A stretch of 64,000 nt of DNA from Pseudoalteromonas rubra (GCF_000238295.3 NZ_AHCD03000034.1:308191-372190); one strand, 5' to 3'; counted from the first letter of the stretch, positions 1 through 9,513 are shown. Notes: a model not told the origin generated them from the letters alone. Made by a program: numbers and translations.

Positions 1-1
1 T

Positions 2-130
2 GCAGGTGCCAACATATGGCAAGCCTGCTATCTGGGGAGTCTGGCAGCCGCTTGTCAGGTTGCATCTCTGGGCAACACCCCGTTGTCCTGTCAAATACTG
101 GAAAAAGCCGTCAAGGACTCATTTAGTTAA
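2..130 (+). CDS. PfkB-family sugar kinase, C-terminal end (partial)
   Basis: Only the last 42 codons of a gene that begins before the window are visible, read in frame 2 and ending in TAA at 128-130. The fragment has the pattern ANIWQACYLGSLAAACQV followed by GNTPLS, which resembles the C-terminal ATP-site helix region of PfkB carbohydrate kinases of the heptose/sugar-kinase type; the catalytic GAGD motif would lie just upstream, outside the window. The next gene starts one base after this stop, so the two are probably co-transcribed and supply an activated sugar. The substrate cannot be judged from the fragment. Confidence 0.55.
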   Translation, partial: AGANIWQACYLGSLAAACQVASLGNTPLSCQILEKAVKDSFS

Positions 131-131
131 T

Positions 132-875
132 ATGAAAGCCATTTTACTCGCTGCTGGTCTTGGTACCCGCCTTCAGCCAATTACCAACACACTGCCAAAG
201 TGCCTGGTTCCCATTAATGATGTGCCCCTGCTTGGCTTGTGGATAAACAAGCTAGTTCAACTAGGGGTAGAAGAGATCCTGATCAATACACACTATTTCA
301 GTGAGCAGGTTGAAGCCTATGTGGCTGCGCACCCTGACAATGCCCGCATCACATTAAGTTATGAAACTGAACTGTTGGGTACCGCCGGGACGCTGGTCGC
401 TAACCGAAGATTCTGGCAGGACGAAACGTGCCTGGTGATCCATGCTGATAACTATTGTCAAAGCTCGCTACAAGGCATGCTTGAAGCACATCACCAGCGC
501 CAGGCAAACACCGATGCAACTTTGTTACTGTTTGAAACACCAACACCGCAAAGCTGCGGCATTGTGCAGCTGGACGAATATCAGGTCATCCAGGAGTTTC
601 ATGAGAAAGTCGCAAACCCACCCGGAAATCTTGCCAGTGGTGCCCTGTTTATATTTGGACCCGCGGTGTACGAGCGGTACTTTTCAGACCTAAAACCCAA
701 TCAGCATTACGAGCTGAGTATCGATATAGTGCCGAATATGGTTGGCAAACTGCAAGGCTGGCGAGTAGACGACCACTATATTGATATTGGTACTCCACAA
801 AGCTACGCACACGCGCAAAACCTAGCCAAACAGACTGCGCATCACACCTGTAATACTGGCTCAAACCTTGCTTAA
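132..875 (+). CDS. Sugar-phosphate nucleotidyltransferase (NTP_transferase family)
   Basis: A 247-residue protein. The N-terminal signature is LAAGLGTRLQPIT followed by PKCLVPI, the nucleotide-binding loop (GxGTR) and conserved lysine of NDP-sugar pyrophosphorylases. An HADNY motif supplies the metal-binding aspartate, and a GALFIFGPAVYE stretch follows. The reading frame is open upstream to base 6, but residues before MKAILLAAG are unlike the family and overlap the kinase end, so the ATG at 132 is chosen. It should transfer NMP to a sugar-1-phosphate. Placed beside a kinase, a methyltransferase and a MAF glycosyltransferase, it probably makes the nucleotide sugar for flagellin glycosylation. 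The exact sugar is unknown. Confidence 0.85.
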   Translation: MKAILLAAGLGTRLQPITNTLPKCLVPINDVPLLGLWINKLVQLGVEEILINTHYFSEQVEAYVAAHPDNARITLSYETELLGTAGTLVANRRFWQDETCLVIHADNYCQSSLQGMLEAHHQRQANTDATLLLFETPTPQSCGIVQLDEYQVIQEFHEKVANPPGNLASGALFIFGPAVYERYFSDLKPNQHYELSIDIVPNMVGKLQGWRVDDHYIDIGTPQSYAHAQNLAKQTAHHTCNTGSNLA

Positions 876-906
876 TCACAGCATAGTTACTTCGAAGGAT
901 TTACAT

Positions 907-1584
907 ATGTCATTTTGTCAAAACTGGGATCAACTCTACCGCAGCAATCAGCACATGTCCGTGTGGCCATGGAGTGAAGTTGTCAGTGGTGCGTTGCGTA
1001 ATACCCGCCTGAGAGACGGCGATGAAACATTTACTATTCTGGAAGTAGGATGTGGTGCTGGCGCAAATTTTCCATTTTTCTTGAGTTATTGCCCAAACGT
1101 GTATGGCATTGATGGCAGTGACTTTATCATCGGAGAACTAAAAAAGCGGTTCAGTGACATTGCTGATAACTTATATGTCGGCGACTTTACACAACCCTGG
1201 CCTTTTGAGGCACAATTTGACTTAATTGTTGACCGGGGCGCATCTGTGCATAATCCGGCCAGCAGTATTCAACGCTATCTTGACCAAGCGTATGACCGAC
1301 TCAAACCCGGTGGTGTCATACTGATCACAGACTGGTTCAGCACTGAGCATTCTGACTACGCCAAAGCACCAGAGTCGGTCGATCACTATACCAAAACCGG
1401 TTACACCTGGGGCCCGTTTGCTGATGTCGGCAATGTTAACTTTTTCGACGCTGAGCTGATCCACCAGCTCGTCGCTAAGTTTGATATTGTCTCGCTCAGT
1501 CACGGTCAATCCAGTGAATATGGCAGTGATGGCGTCCACGCAGCGTGGAGTATGGTATTAAAAAAGCCCGCTCATGAAGAATAA
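907..1584 (+). CDS. Class I SAM-dependent methyltransferase
   Basis: A 225-residue protein. The SAM-binding motif I is ILEVGCGAGANFPFF near residues 45-60, followed by an acidic motif II (YGIDGSDFII) and a post-motif FDLIVDRGAS; this is a Rossmann-type methyltransferase. The frame can be extended to a TTG at 868, but an AAGGA ribosome-binding sequence at about 894-898 stands 8 bases before the ATG at 907, so 907 is the likely start. It lies in the rightward sugar-modification operon and overlaps the next gene by 11 bases. A role in methylating a flagellar glycan or its precursor is inferred from context only. Confidence 0.8.
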   Translation: MSFCQNWDQLYRSNQHMSVWPWSEVVSGALRNTRLRDGDETFTILEVGCGAGANFPFFLSYCPNVYGIDGSDFIIGELKKRFSDIADNLYVGDFTQPWPFEAQFDLIVDRGASVHNPASSIQRYLDQAYDRLKPGGVILITDWFSTEHSDYAKAPESVDHYTKTGYTWGPFADVGNVNFFDAELIHQLVAKFDIVSLSHGQSSEYGSDGVHAAWSMVLKKPAHEE

Positions 1585-2563
1585 GTTTAGCCTTGAGCCG
1601 TGTGAGCTGGACCAAAACTGGGACAGCTTCATTGCAACTTCACCCCATGGTACCCCGTTTGTTCACAGCCAATTTATCGCTTTACTGGACGTTAAGTACC
1701 ACGCTTATTACTGCTGTAAGGGCAAAGAGAAAATTGCCGCGGTGTTGCTGATCGTGGATGAGCATGAACAACGCGTCGTCGGTCATCATGACGTGATCCA
1801 TGACGGGATTATGCATCGCAATATAGATCACCTGAATCGCGCCCAGCGTCATTCGGAGTTATTTGCTGCGCAAGAGTACATTGCTGAGTACCTTGCTGAG
1901 CGCTATGCTCAGGTAACCCTGAAGCTACATCCGGCCATCCAAGACATTCGCGCATTCTTATGGGTTAACTACCACAACGATGGCCCTAAATATGCTGTCA
2001 CGCCTCGCTACACGTCCGTGCTTGAGTTAGATGAGTTTGCCGCGCCTTTGTCAGCACTTGAGCACTCAGACAACTATAACAATAGTTCGGTATCAAGGCG
2101 ACAGGAGATCCGCTACGGTATTAAGAAACAGGTGACGCTCAGTGAGTCGTACGACTTTACACTATTTGCCCATTATTACGGCCTCACCATGGCACGCCAG
2201 GGCATTGAAATTAGCCCAGCTCAACTGGATACGCTCGCGGTGAGAATCAAAAGCCTGGCACAACAGGGCCTGCTCTGTATGTATCAGGCACACACCAGTA
2301 ACCAAGAAATAGGCAGCTTTGCGACCTACTTACTCCAGGGGGATACGGCCTATTATTTTTATGGTGCAAATCACCCTGAAATGCGAGACAGCCATACTGG
2401 CACCGCGGTGTTATGGCAGGCTTTTCCGCTACTCGCCCAAAAAGGCGTGTCAAAGTTAGACTTAGAGGGGATCAACAGTCCACAGCGGGGGTGGTTCAAA
2501 TTGAGCTTTGGTGGTAACGTCGAACCGTATTTTCACATCCGACTGGACAAACCCGACGCTTAA
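1574..2563 (+). CDS. FemAB/GNAT-like acyltransferase
   Basis: A 329-residue protein resembling the BioF2-like/FemAB acetyltransferase superfamily: an N-terminal HGTPFVHSQF segment, a central basic region, and a C-terminal GNAT-like half with GSFATYLLQGDTAYYFYGAN, then LDLEGINSPQRG and FKLSFGG. That C-terminal pattern is typical of FemAB-like aminoacyl/acyl transferases. The start overlaps the methyltransferase gene by 11 bases (translational coupling). The stop overlaps the convergent oxidoreductase stop by 4 bases, so this gene closes the rightward operon. Acylation of a glycan amino group is inferred; the substrate is unknown. Confidence 0.7.
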   Translation: MKNKFSLEPCELDQNWDSFIATSPHGTPFVHSQFIALLDVKYHAYYCCKGKEKIAAVLLIVDEHEQRVVGHHDVIHDGIMHRNIDHLNRAQRHSELFAAQEYIAEYLAERYAQVTLKLHPAIQDIRAFLWVNYHNDGPKYAVTPRYTSVLELDEFAAPLSALEHSDNYNNSSVSRRQEIRYGIKKQVTLSESYDFTLFAHYYGLTMARQGIEISPAQLDTLAVRIKSLAQQGLLCMYQAHTSNQEIGSFATYLLQGDTAYYFYGANHPEMRDSHTGTAVLWQAFPLLAQKGVSKLDLEGINSPQRGWFKLSFGGNVEPYFHIRLDKPDA

Positions 2564-3936
2564 TTTGCGTCGGTTGCCCGCATAATTGACTCGTACGCCT
2601 CAACCAATACTTCTGCCTGACGCCAGCACTTACCACTAAAACGACCCGAGACAACGACGTTATCAACGCATCCTGTCAAGGTCTCATAGTTCTGCTGATT
2701 GACAGCCTGGAATTCTGTTGTCGGTACGGGGAAGGTGTTGTTAATGACCTGAGTCTGCCCACTGACACATTGCGCGTGCGGATCGACGATGCCCATAGAT
2801 TTTAGCTGTTCGATGATCTCAGATTCTGAAAAGGACGCCACCTCATCAGGACTGCATAGTATTTCTGCGGATAAATGATGGTGTTGATTTTGCCCGGTTA
2901 GATTAGGATACAAAGTCAGTCGAAAAATAGCGCTGTTCGCATCCCAGACCCACAAATAATGTGACTTGTTATCCAGCAAAGGCCGATCAAAGTTGAGGTG
3001 GAAAATAAGTGCGGTACGCAAGGTCACCTGACCTCTGGCTGGCGTCAGTCCCATCGCACCCAGTGCGATAAAAGGAGGCGCGCTCCAGAATAGAAAATCG
3101 CATGCCAAAGTGCGCGCACTATTCGCCAGGGTCAGACTCGTTACCTTGTTGTTCTGGTGAACTATCTGTGCAACGCGTTCTGATGTGATGATTTCAACAC
3201 CAGCCTGCTCTACACGTTTTTGTAGCTGCGTGACCCAGTAACCAATCCCCTCTCCGGTCGTCGGGTAATAGTAAGTTACCTCACTCAGGTTATCCTGTGC
3301 TTTGCGCTGTTGAAAATCAGATTCTCGCTGATACCCCAGCTTGGCATCGAAGGCCGGTAGCTGCTTAAGGGTTGCAGCGACATCGGCTGGCAACGCCAGA
3401 ATGCGGGTAAAGCCAAATAACCCTGCTGCCATAGTCAGGCGCTTCAGGGGAGCATCCTGACCATAGAGTTTGCGTAATATCGGCACGACAATGCTTTCTG
3501 TGAACACAATTCCCAAAGAATTGGCACAATACTCATAAATCAAGCCAGACTGTGGCAAGTCGGTATGATTGATAAGCTCGCCGCAGCCCTTCTGGTAGAT
3601 ATCTTGTGGGAGTTTTGACGCATCCGGAAATGGGCTATTCAAGTCCCAGCTACCAGCAAAGTAGTTCCCTGAGCACAACCTGGCAATTTTATGCCAGCTG
3701 TCAGTATCCGCATCGGCAAACAAAATGTCATCCAGCTCCGCAACACCTGTCGCGTTGGGAATGTGTGAGCCCATATCATAGGCAGCGCCAGAGCTGTCTT
3801 TAACAGAGCAAAACAACCCCCCCACAGTGTCGGCCTGTTCAATCAGTACCACCTGATCAAATCGTTGTTTTAAAAGCACAGCCGCAACCATGCCACAAAT
3901 GCCACCGCCTACTACAACTGCCTGATTATTTGCCAT
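2560..3936 (-). CDS. FAD/NAD(P)-dependent oxidoreductase (amine-oxidase/mutase-like)
   Basis: A 458-residue protein. The N-terminus VVVGGGICGMVAAVLLKQ followed by VLIEQADTVGG is the GxGxxG dinucleotide-binding fold with the acidic ribose-binding residue and a GG motif, as in protoporphyrinogen oxidase, amine oxidases and UDP-galactopyranose mutase. A second cofactor-proximal segment near the C-terminus (NVVVSGRF) also fits. A GGAGG ribosome-binding site sits 9 bases before the start, inside the end of the upstream gene 2 bases away. It belongs to the leftward glycan set and may oxidise or isomerise the sugar donor. The exact reaction cannot be read from the sequence. Confidence 0.75.
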   Translation of the reverse strand: MANNQAVVVGGGICGMVAAVLLKQRFDQVVLIEQADTVGGLFCSVKDSSGAAYDMGSHIPNATGVAELDDILFADADTDSWHKIARLCSGNYFAGSWDLNSPFPDASKLPQDIYQKGCGELINHTDLPQSGLIYEYCANSLGIVFTESIVVPILRKLYGQDAPLKRLTMAAGLFGFTRILALPADVAATLKQLPAFDAKLGYQRESDFQQRKAQDNLSEVTYYYPTTGEGIGYWVTQLQKRVEQAGVEIITSERVAQIVHQNNKVTSLTLANSARTLACDFLFWSAPPFIALGAMGLTPARGQVTLRTALIFHLNFDRPLLDNKSHYLWVWDANSAIFRLTLYPNLTGQNQHHHLSAEILCSPDEVASFSESEIIEQLKSMGIVDPHAQCVSGQTQVINNTFPVPTTEFQAVNQQNYETLTGCVDNVVVSGRFSGKCWRQAEVLVEAYESIMRATDAN

Positions 3937-3938
3937 AA

Positions 3939-5267
3939 CTACGCCTCCAACTGACTCTGGGGTGGCAACATTTTTAACAAACCATGCGCCTCCAGTTTAC
4001 TGATTGCACCTGCAAATTCCGTGACAGATTGATTGTACTTACCTGCGATGTCTATGGTGTCATGTTGCCCATCGCTGTAACACAGCAGCATCTTAATATG
4101 ATTCAGCTCATCCAGCTGACGAGTTCGCTCTTCACTGAAAAAGCTCAACGTCGGGTACAATCCCCGACTACCCAGATTAGGCTCACCATAGGGGTGGGTA
4201 TTTTCAAAGCGCGCACTTTGCTCAAACGCCAGGAAAATCTTTTCAAGCTTATCAATGCTATCCAGCAGTGGTTTGATCCCCATATACGATTTATTATCCA
4301 ATGAGGTGTGATATTCCTTATAACCAGTATGAAAACTGCGGCTCACACAGCATACAGGGAACTGGAAACCGGGCGCATTATACTGGCGCTCATCAGAGCC
4401 ACTGAGCGGGCTAAAAGGGATATTGCTGTGGCCATCGCCTTGCTCACTCAAGTGATAAAGCAATTTATCCAGCAGCCCATTGTCATTACGACTATGTTTA
4501 AACACCAACTCCTGAGGCTCGCCCCCTAAGCAATTTAACACTAACCCGGACACCAGGTGCTGACGAAAATGATCCTGCATCAGATGCAGCACACCCAGGC
4601 TCCCTATGGTTTCCGGGTGCAGCATAAAACGATATGTATAGCGACGATTAGGCCACTGTTTTATCCTGTGATATAGACCCAGTAATACCAGTGGCCCACT
4701 CAGTTCATTGTTCGCCATTGAGGGATGACACAGGTAGGAGCTAAGTAACACCTCCTGCTTTGACTGCCCTTCAAGAACGGTTTGAGCTATATCCAGGTGT
4801 CCGTCTACAAAGCGGCTCTTGATCACCGCACGATATTGACCCGGTTTGAGCTGATCACGACGTATCTGGCTAAGACAAAACCCCCAGCGCTTTTTATAGT
4901 AACTGGTGACATAAGGGACGGCTTCGGGTAACTCAGGTAAGCTGTATAAATGAGATTGCAGCTCTTCCAGAGACAGTGTGACATCCACCGGCTCTGAGTA
5001 ATTAACCACTTCCAGGTTAAGCCTGTGCATATCCGCCACACGCTCACCATCCGGCCCTAACAGATACGCTTCATCGCAGTGCCACTCTTGCGGCACCTGC
5101 CAGTCAAACAGTGCGGTGCCTGTAGGGATCGACAAGCGCTCCAGAGGCAGGTATCGACCAAAAATATCGTAGCTTTGCCTCAGCCCGGGACCGGTGATCG
5201 ATCTGAGAATAGGAAACAGCTCATCGTAAAGGTCATTATAAAACGCTTCTGTTTCTTGATACGACAC
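3939..5267 (-). CDS. DUF2172/DUF4910 M28-like aminopeptidase-fold protein
   Basis: A 442-residue protein matching what I know of the DUF4910/DUF2172 family: a zinc-peptidase-like domain with an inserted DUF2172 domain and a C-terminal winged helix. Candidate metal or active-site segments are HPSMANNELSGP, HPETIGS, GSDERQY and GYKEYHTSLDN. The last 60 residues (about 380-442) look like the winged-helix tail. Such proteins often occur in surface-polysaccharide and flagellar-glycan clusters, where they may act on an amide-containing sugar precursor rather than a peptide. Five bases separate it from the MAF gene upstream, so they are co-transcribed. The function is inferred. Confidence 0.75.
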   Translation of the reverse strand: MSYQETEAFYNDLYDELFPILRSITGPGLRQSYDIFGRYLPLERLSIPTGTALFDWQVPQEWHCDEAYLLGPDGERVADMHRLNLEVVNYSEPVDVTLSLEELQSHLYSLPELPEAVPYVTSYYKKRWGFCLSQIRRDQLKPGQYRAVIKSRFVDGHLDIAQTVLEGQSKQEVLLSSYLCHPSMANNELSGPLVLLGLYHRIKQWPNRRYTYRFMLHPETIGSLGVLHLMQDHFRQHLVSGLVLNCLGGEPQELVFKHSRNDNGLLDKLLYHLSEQGDGHSNIPFSPLSGSDERQYNAPGFQFPVCCVSRSFHTGYKEYHTSLDNKSYMGIKPLLDSIDKLEKIFLAFEQSARFENTHPYGEPNLGSRGLYPTLSFFSEERTRQLDELNHIKMLLCYSDGQHDTIDIAGKYNQSVTEFAGAISKLEAHGLLKMLPPQSQLEA

Positions 5268-5272
5268 TTGAG

Positions 5273-7354
5273 TTACTCCAGTCCCAGATCACACTTCTCA
5301 GTGTAATGATCACAAAAATGTGTATAGATTTCTTTGATATAGTTCATCCAAAGCTGATTTAATCGTTGATATTGTTCAAGACAAAATGCTTCGTCTTCAT
5401 AGGTATATAACAGCGTTATCAACGGGCAATGATAATACAGCAACGACCCTCGAATTACGTGAAATAAGTGGCCCCATTTCGACTGCTTGTAAGCGTACAA
5501 ATAGCGCGCTTGACGTCTGAGTTGATCAGCAGCTTCTTGGCGACTTGTAACAGGCTCTGCGGCAATACTGCAAATATGCTCGGTCAGTTCTTTTAGCCCA
5601 TCCAGCGCAATGGCCTCTTCGCTAACATCGTCAAGCGGGAATGTACTAAAGCACTCTGCTTTTATCTGCTCCACCGTGGTTTCAATATCATATTGACCTT
5701 CAATATCGAGCAGATCTTCTGCATGTACTGCCATAGCCTTATCAATTTTTGCACCGCTCCCCACATTGAGGCATGTAGTTACATCATAATATCTCAGCAA
5801 TTTTTCCAGCTGAGCATGGGCTATCATAAACAGGTCATTCGACAGAACATGACCACCAAAATTGCCTGGTAACGAATGTCCTTCTATCTCGAGGTGGTAA
5901 AAGCCTTCCCCCTCGGTGTCGTCATTTCGTGCCCGGTAGATGCTGTCTTTGCTGTGATGTGCACCACCCGGCGCCTTGCCATTATCCACTCCAAACAGAT
6001 ACACGTTACGAAATCCCAGATATAACACGAACGATAACGCTGCATTTGCAACGACCGGGTTACTATATGGGATCTTAGGTAAGGTCTGAGAAAGATGTTG
6101 TAAGGCCAATATATCTAGCAGAGACGTGCCTGCTTCTGAGCCTTTTGCGGCAATGCCAGACCATTTATATCTATGGTTTGTATCAGGGTATAGCGTGCTC
6201 AGACCAACCAAATTAGTATTGGCATACACCTCCGGTGGCACTATTTCACCAAAGATCTTGTAGTTGGAATAAGGCCGCTCGACAAGTACGTGGAAATCAA
6301 CCGGGATCCCCTTTTTGTACAGGGTCGCAATAGAGGTGCCCGCAGCAATAATAATGGCCTTTTTGTGATTGCGCTTGATAAACGCCTCAGCTTCGTCCAG
6401 TGACGGCCCATTACCAATGATAAATACAGGCGTATCCTTGTTCAGGTCTTGCGCTTCTTTGGTCAGCCAGGCAGCCTGATTACGGATATGATGGATACCA
6501 TGTGCCAGGCCTGTCACGGCGTCATTATAAAAGCCATGTCCAAACTGAAAGCGAAAATAATCCTTAATCCACTGTTTTATCAGTGTATTAAGCTCTTTTC
6601 CTGGAGTATGTTGATAGCAAAAGCTACGCACCAGGGCAAATGCCCCTACGTCTTCGGCTACTTTCTCTACGTCCTGAATAAATAAACTGTGATCTATCCC
6701 TAAATGGAAGAATAAACACCCGCCCTGTTCATCGATATCGGCAATAACCTGGAACCAGTCAGTACAAAACAGGCTGGCAAAAAACTGCTCAAAATCAGGT
6801 TCAATCAGAAAGATGTAATCGAACTGGGTTCGCTCAAGCAACAATGGCACATGATAGCCCAGACCAATGCCGAAAATAATGGCACTGGGAAAATGCTCAG
6901 GCATGGTGCTGAGCGGGGCAGCCCCTTGTTCGCGGATATCGATCATGAGCTTCGTCAGTTCAGTCATGTAGCGAACATGCAAACGCTCATCTTCCTGATG
7001 CTCGCCGTACCCAGTATAATCGGTCAGGCTCAAAACTGGCTTACGAAGCTGCCGTTCAACCTGCTCTGTGGTTTGCTCTATCGGCGACTGAGAATAAATG
7101 GGCGCATCGCTGTCTTTGGGGACGAAGTTACCATGACCTGACGTGGTCACGTGGAGACAAAACTCCTCTCGAACACTGTGATTGTTAATGGCCTTAGCAA
7201 TATCTGGATAGTATTTCTCAAAACTTTGCAGGTTTTTGCTGAAACGCAGGTTAGCTTCTTCTGCGAATTTCGCCTCGCGAGCCTGGTGCGCTGTTGTTTC
7301 GGAGAGTTTTTCGCTGAGGGACTCTAGTTGTTGTGATATGGGGTCTTTGTTCAT
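5273..7354 (-). CDS. Motility-associated factor (MAF) glycosyltransferase
   Basis: A 693-residue protein of the DUF115/MptE-like MAF family, which transfers nonulosonic acids or related sugars onto flagellin Ser/Thr. The diagnostic core is PVFIIGNGPSLDEAEAFI near residue 300, followed by AAGTSIATLYKKGI and DFHVLVERP. A central VYLFGVDNG segment and a GSGAKI region complete the domain. The N-terminal 120 residues are an accessory domain and the C-terminus is helical. It lies directly downstream of the fliT-like gene and three flagellins, the usual place for a flagellin-modifying enzyme. The flagellins here have Ser/Thr-rich central domains that would be its acceptors. Confidence 0.9.
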   Translation of the reverse strand: MNKDPISQQLESLSEKLSETTAHQAREAKFAEEANLRFSKNLQSFEKYYPDIAKAINNHSVREEFCLHVTTSGHGNFVPKDSDAPIYSQSPIEQTTEQVERQLRKPVLSLTDYTGYGEHQEDERLHVRYMTELTKLMIDIREQGAAPLSTMPEHFPSAIIFGIGLGYHVPLLLERTQFDYIFLIEPDFEQFFASLFCTDWFQVIADIDEQGGCLFFHLGIDHSLFIQDVEKVAEDVGAFALVRSFCYQHTPGKELNTLIKQWIKDYFRFQFGHGFYNDAVTGLAHGIHHIRNQAAWLTKEAQDLNKDTPVFIIGNGPSLDEAEAFIKRNHKKAIIIAAGTSIATLYKKGIPVDFHVLVERPYSNYKIFGEIVPPEVYANTNLVGLSTLYPDTNHRYKWSGIAAKGSEAGTSLLDILALQHLSQTLPKIPYSNPVVANAALSFVLYLGFRNVYLFGVDNGKAPGGAHHSKDSIYRARNDDTEGEGFYHLEIEGHSLPGNFGGHVLSNDLFMIAHAQLEKLLRYYDVTTCLNVGSGAKIDKAMAVHAEDLLDIEGQYDIETTVEQIKAECFSTFPLDDVSEEAIALDGLKELTEHICSIAAEPVTSRQEAADQLRRQARYLYAYKQSKWGHLFHVIRGSLLYYHCPLITLLYTYEDEAFCLEQYQRLNQLWMNYIKEIYTHFCDHYTEKCDLGLE

Positions 7355-7372
7355 ACATCAGCCAATGTCGTA

Positions 7373-7690
7373 TTAAGTACTTTTATACGCTTTGATCTTT
7401 TTTTGGTTACCAACAAACTGCGACAGCTCTTTTGCGACTGTCGTTTTATTTTGCTGGAGTGTTGCGGTGAGTGTCTGGATATGGTTAAAAAGCGCCAACG
7501 CTGCCTGCTGAATTGTTTCTGATTCAGCTAGCATATCGTTTGTTAATGTTGAGCGGAGTTGTTCGTCAAACTGTTTAAAAAGGCGCTGCGCCTCCTCAAG
7601 CTCGCCGGCCTGGCAAGCCGCATCTACCGCTTCTAAAGATGCTTCTATATCCGAAAAGTTAACCGACATTAGCATCAGCGCCATTGTCAT
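7373..7690 (-). CDS. FliT-like small flagellar protein
   Basis: A helical protein of up to 105 residues placed directly after fliS, where fliT or a fliT-like chaperone gene lies in polar flagellar operons. It is charged and Gln-rich with no membrane segment. The first ATG at 7690 overlaps the fliS end; several in-frame ATGs follow within 8 codons, so the true start is uncertain. The first 21 codons are also present, fused to a fliD fragment, at 9116-9054 because of the tandem duplication. FliT chaperones FliD and modulates FlhDC in enterics; here only the export-chaperone role is plausible. The assignment rests mainly on position. Confidence 0.5.
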   Translation of the reverse strand: MTMALMLMSVNFSDIEASLEAVDAACQAGELEEAQRLFKQFDEQLRSTLTNDMLAESETIQQAALALFNHIQTLTATLQQNKTTVAKELSQFVGNQKKIKAYKST

Positions 7691-8087
7691 TCAATGTCTG
7701 CTGACGAACGTCGACAGGGATAGCATCCCAGGCTGATTTAATTTCCTTTAACAGATTTGACACTTCGTCAATAATCGCCGGATCATTCTGAATGCTGGCA
7801 TCCAGTAGCCGGTCTATCATGTAAGAATACAAAGCGTATAAATTCTCGGTTACTTCTCCGCCTACTTCAAAATCCAGGCAGCCACGAAGTGCTTCTAAAA
7901 TCGCAGAGGCTTTTGAAATATGCTCTGCTTTTGCTTCCAGGTGGCGCTTTTCAATTGAGACTTTGGCAAGTACCATTTTCTCTACTGCGCCAGCCATTAG
8001 CATTTGAATAATTTCGTACCGATCAGCACCTGCTACACGCGTTTTCAGTGCTTCTTTCTGATAATTTTTAACTCTTGCGTTGTACAT
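7659..8087 (-). CDS. fliS: Flagellar export chaperone FliS (copy A)
   Basis: A 142-residue protein with the FliS pattern: N-terminal Y-rich start (MYNARVKNYQKEA), then RYEIIQMLMAGAVEKMVLAK and a C-terminal helical bundle ending in a polar tail. FliS binds the C-terminus of flagellin in the cytoplasm and prevents premature polymerisation before export. This copy is the downstream one in transcription order and directly precedes the intact fliT-like gene, overlapping it by 32 bases. Ribosome-binding sequence AGGAGCC lies just before the ATG. The sequence matches copy B at 9085-9513 exactly. Confidence 0.93.
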   Translation of the reverse strand: MYNARVKNYQKEALKTRVAGADRYEIIQMLMAGAVEKMVLAKVSIEKRHLEAKAEHISKASAILEALRGCLDFEVGGEVTENLYALYSYMIDRLLDASIQNDPAIIDEVSNLLKEIKSAWDAIPVDVRQQTLNDNGADANVG

Positions 8088-8096
8088 AATGGCTCC

Positions 8097-9116
8097 TTAC
8101 TTAGACTTGGTGAACCCTGGCAAATTCGCGAGCTGAGCGCCCAAATAAGATTGCGTTTGCTGCATCTGGGCAATCAATACATCCAGCCCCGCATACTGCT
8201 TTCGTAATCTCTCTTCTAAAGACGCCATGCGAAATTCGTGATTCTCCACATCGTCTTCTAAATCACTGAGCTGGCCGTTCAAACCATCTTCTCGATCTTT
8301 AATCAAACCGCTCGAGCTTGCATAATTGTCAAGCAACGACTCTAGCTGCTTGGCGACACCATTATCTCCTGCAAACGCTGTGCCAATATCATCGAAGTTA
8401 CTGTCCATTGCATCATTAAGACTACGTACTAACGACGATTTTTCAAGGTAACCATCATTGTCTACCCCTAAACCGATATCGAATATAGTTTCAAATGGAC
8501 CCGCATCGGTTAGGTTAGTGGATAAGGTAGTAATCAACTGGTCACTAAGCGTCCGCATCGATGAATCGCCGTTTAGCGGTTTACCAATCCGAGTCTGAAA
8601 ACCGATGTTACCAATCAGGTTGTTATAGTTCGAAATAAACTCATCAATCAGCGTATTCACTGAGTCTCTGTCGTAGTCAACATTCAAACTTGCTGTGTCA
8701 TAGCCATCGGTATCATTCCCTTCGCTTTTCGCTAGGGCCTTGATGGTCATGTCCTGAACCGCATCTTTAAAGGTGTTGGTATCACTTTGTACTTCAAGAC
8801 CATCTATCGTAATAATCGCATTACGTGCGTCCTCATCGGGATCAATCGTCATCCCACCTGGTGTACCAATGGACACGGCATCCAGCTCGGCATTGTCATT
8901 AGTAATGGTCAAACTGTTGTCTTCACCAGTAACGTTGGAGGTGAATACCAATTTAGAACCGGTAGTGGTCCCTGTATTTACAATATTGGCCGTCACACCA
9001 AAATTTGAATCTGACGCATTTATCGCATCTCGCAGTTCACCCAGCGTCATGCCCGCTTCTAAAGATGCTTCTATATCCGAAAAGTTAACCGACATTAGCA
9101 TCAGCGCCATTGTCAT
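8097..9116 (-). pseudogene. Chimeric FliT'-'FliD reading frame made by the tandem duplication
   Basis: An open frame of 339 codons. The first 21 residues are the N-terminus of the fliT-like protein; the remaining 318 are FliD from about residue 151 to its end, joined in frame at 9053-9056. It lacks the FliD N-terminal domain (D0 and FliD_N region), which is needed for hook-filament-junction docking and export, so it should not make a normal cap. It keeps most of the FliD_C region and the C-terminal coiled segment. Its start overlaps the end of fliS copy B exactly as the fliT-like gene overlaps fliS copy A, so it may be translated by coupling. An interfering product is possible. Confidence 0.85.
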
Positions 9117-9513
9117 TCAATGTCTGCTGACGAACGTCGACAGGGATAGCATCCCAGGCTGATTTAATTTCCTTTAACAGATTTGACACTTCGTCAATAA
9201 TCGCCGGATCATTCTGAATGCTGGCATCCAGTAGCCGGTCTATCATGTAAGAATACAAAGCGTATAAATTCTCGGTTACTTCTCCGCCTACTTCAAAATC
9301 CAGGCAGCCACGAAGTGCTTCTAAAATCGCAGAGGCTTTTGAAATATGCTCTGCTTTTGCTTCCAGGTGGCGCTTTTCAATTGAGACTTTGGCAAGTACC
9401 ATTTTCTCTACTGCGCCAGCCATTAGCATTTGAATAATTTCGTACCGATCAGCACCTGCTACACGCGTTTTCAGTGCTTCTTTCTGATAATTTTTAACTC
9501 TTGCGTTGTACAT
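9085..9513 (-). CDS. fliS: Flagellar export chaperone FliS (copy B)
   Basis: Same 142-residue sequence as copy A. It lies 9 bases after the intact fliD stop, so this is the ancestral fliD-fliS order seen from the promoter side. Its 3' end overlaps the start of the chimeric FliT'-'FliD frame by 32 bases. Having two identical flagellin chaperone genes in one operon should raise FliS dosage. Both copies keep an intact start, RBS and stop. Confidence 0.93.
   Translation of the reverse strand: MYNARVKNYQKEALKTRVAGADRYEIIQMLMAGAVEKMVLAKVSIEKRHLEAKAEHISKASAILEALRGCLDFEVGGEVTENLYALYSYMIDRLLDASIQNDPAIIDEVSNLLKEIKSAWDAIPVDVRQQTLNDNGADANVG

Noticed and set aside
7373..9116. Reading 8097-9116 as an independent second FliD
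   Set aside because: It lacks the FliD N-terminal 150 residues and begins with FliT-like sequence; the nucleotide repeat explains it fully.
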